In this document: piece after piece, positions 14,418 through 14,710 of the stretch | Layout of the letters: every line of letters begins with the position of its first letter | Numbering within the stretch: the stretch's first letter is position 1 | Assembly: GCA_023410295.1 (NCBI GenBank) | Contig: JAEYPY010000171.1 | Coordinates: 1-14,710, forward strand | Direction: 5' to 3' | DNA: 14,710 nucleotides | DNA from: Pseudomonadota bacterium | Lineage (GTDB): Bacteria > Pseudomonadota > Alphaproteobacteria > Caulobacterales > Aquidulcibacteraceae | Program-made: the position numbers and the translations under genes | The notes under the pieces: generated by a model | Seen by the model: the letters and a program-made list of their open reading frames with translations, nothing else | What the model was told of the DNA's origin: nothing | Databases searched by the model: none

Positions 14418-14710
14418 ATGCCCGCCGTGGCCCGCATCGACCCGAAGGACGTCTTCACGCCGGATGAATGGGCGCGCTTTTCCAAGCGTTCGTCATGGGC
14501 AGGGCTCGCCTGCGTCGCCGGCGCCTGGGGCGTCATCATTGGCGCCGGCGCGATGTTCGTCGCCTGGCCCAATCCGCTGACCTACGTCCTCGCCATCATG
14601 CTGATCGGCGCGCGCCAGCTCGGCCTCGCCATCCTCATGCACGACGCCGCGCATGGCGCGCTGCACGCGAACACCGCGGTCAACAACTGGGTCGGTGAAT
14701 GGCTCTGCGC
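14418..14710 (+). CDS. Membrane fatty acid desaturase, partial (C-terminus beyond window end)
   Basis: The window holds the first 97 codons and two bases of the next. Two hydrophobic segments (about 27-49 and 54-74) lead to MHDAAHGALH (74-83), the first histidine box (H75 and H79). That box supplies iron ligands in the di-iron centre of membrane fatty acid desaturases, hydroxylases and related ketolases. These enzymes insert a double bond using O2 and an electron donor such as ferredoxin. The other two histidine boxes lie beyond the window, so the subfamily cannot be fixed. The ATG at 14418 is preceded by a weak AGG (14407-14409). Confidence 0.8.
   Translation, partial: MPAVARIDPKDVFTPDEWARFSKRSSWAGLACVAGAWGVIIGAGAMFVAWPNPLTYVLAIMLIGARQLGLAILMHDAAHGALHANTAVNNWVGEWLC

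Noticed and set aside
1..14710. CRISPR array, insertion sequence, tRNA or rRNA
   Set aside because: No regularly spaced repeats, transposase motifs, terminal inverted repeats, tRNA-like cloverleaf or rRNA blocks were seen.

Overview
The window is GC-rich, about 60-65% by eye, and every gene looks bacterial. Several genes have alphaproteobacterial relatives: the plant/alphaproteobacterial-type glutamate-cysteine ligase next to rsmE, the UbiA prenyltransferase, and the long ArsR regulator paired with a NIPSNAP gene. The style, including frequent GTG/TTG starts, suggests a Caulobacterales/Hyphomonadaceae-like alphaproteobacterium. That placement is inference and was not checked by a search.

Layout from left to right. 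Positions 1-1319 (minus) hold the N-terminal 439 residues of a VirD4/TraG-like coupling ATPase that lacks the usual membrane anchor. Positions 1320-1599 carry several GC-rich hairpins, ending in a stem followed by a T-rich tract in the plus direction. A POT-family peptide/proton symporter with a periplasmic insertion (1600-3456, minus) and a GNAT acetyltransferase (3543-4073, minus) follow. Divergent from these run rsmE, gshA, a small membrane protein and a lower-GC Imm26-like protein (4211-7343, plus). A full-length ABC exporter (7347-9164, minus) converges on this block. After a 308-base gap come ubiA and an AlkA-type DNA glycosylase, which are nearly overlapping and probably co-translated (9473-11042, plus). 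A large regulator with two LuxR-type HTH domains and a degenerate alpha/beta-hydrolase domain follows (11125-12912, plus). Next is a two-gene NIPSNAP/ABM operon (12909-13558, minus), divergent from an ArsR regulator (13626-14315, plus). The window ends in the start of a membrane fatty acid desaturase (14418 onward).

Most of the window is ordinary housekeeping chromosome: ribosomal RNA methylation, glutathione and ubiquinone synthesis, alkylation repair and transport. I see no integrase, insertion sequence, attachment site, CRISPR array, tRNA or rRNA.

Two loci stand out. The regulator at 11125-12912 looks like a transcription factor that has taken an alpha/beta-hydrolase fold and lost both the nucleophile serine and the catalytic histidine, so the domain probably senses a ligand. 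At 13559-13626 a perfect 8+8 palindrome sits between the NIPSNAP operon and arsR. It overlaps a plausible -10 element and touches the GTG start of arsR, which suggests an autoregulated and possibly leaderless arsR mRNA that also controls the divergent operon.
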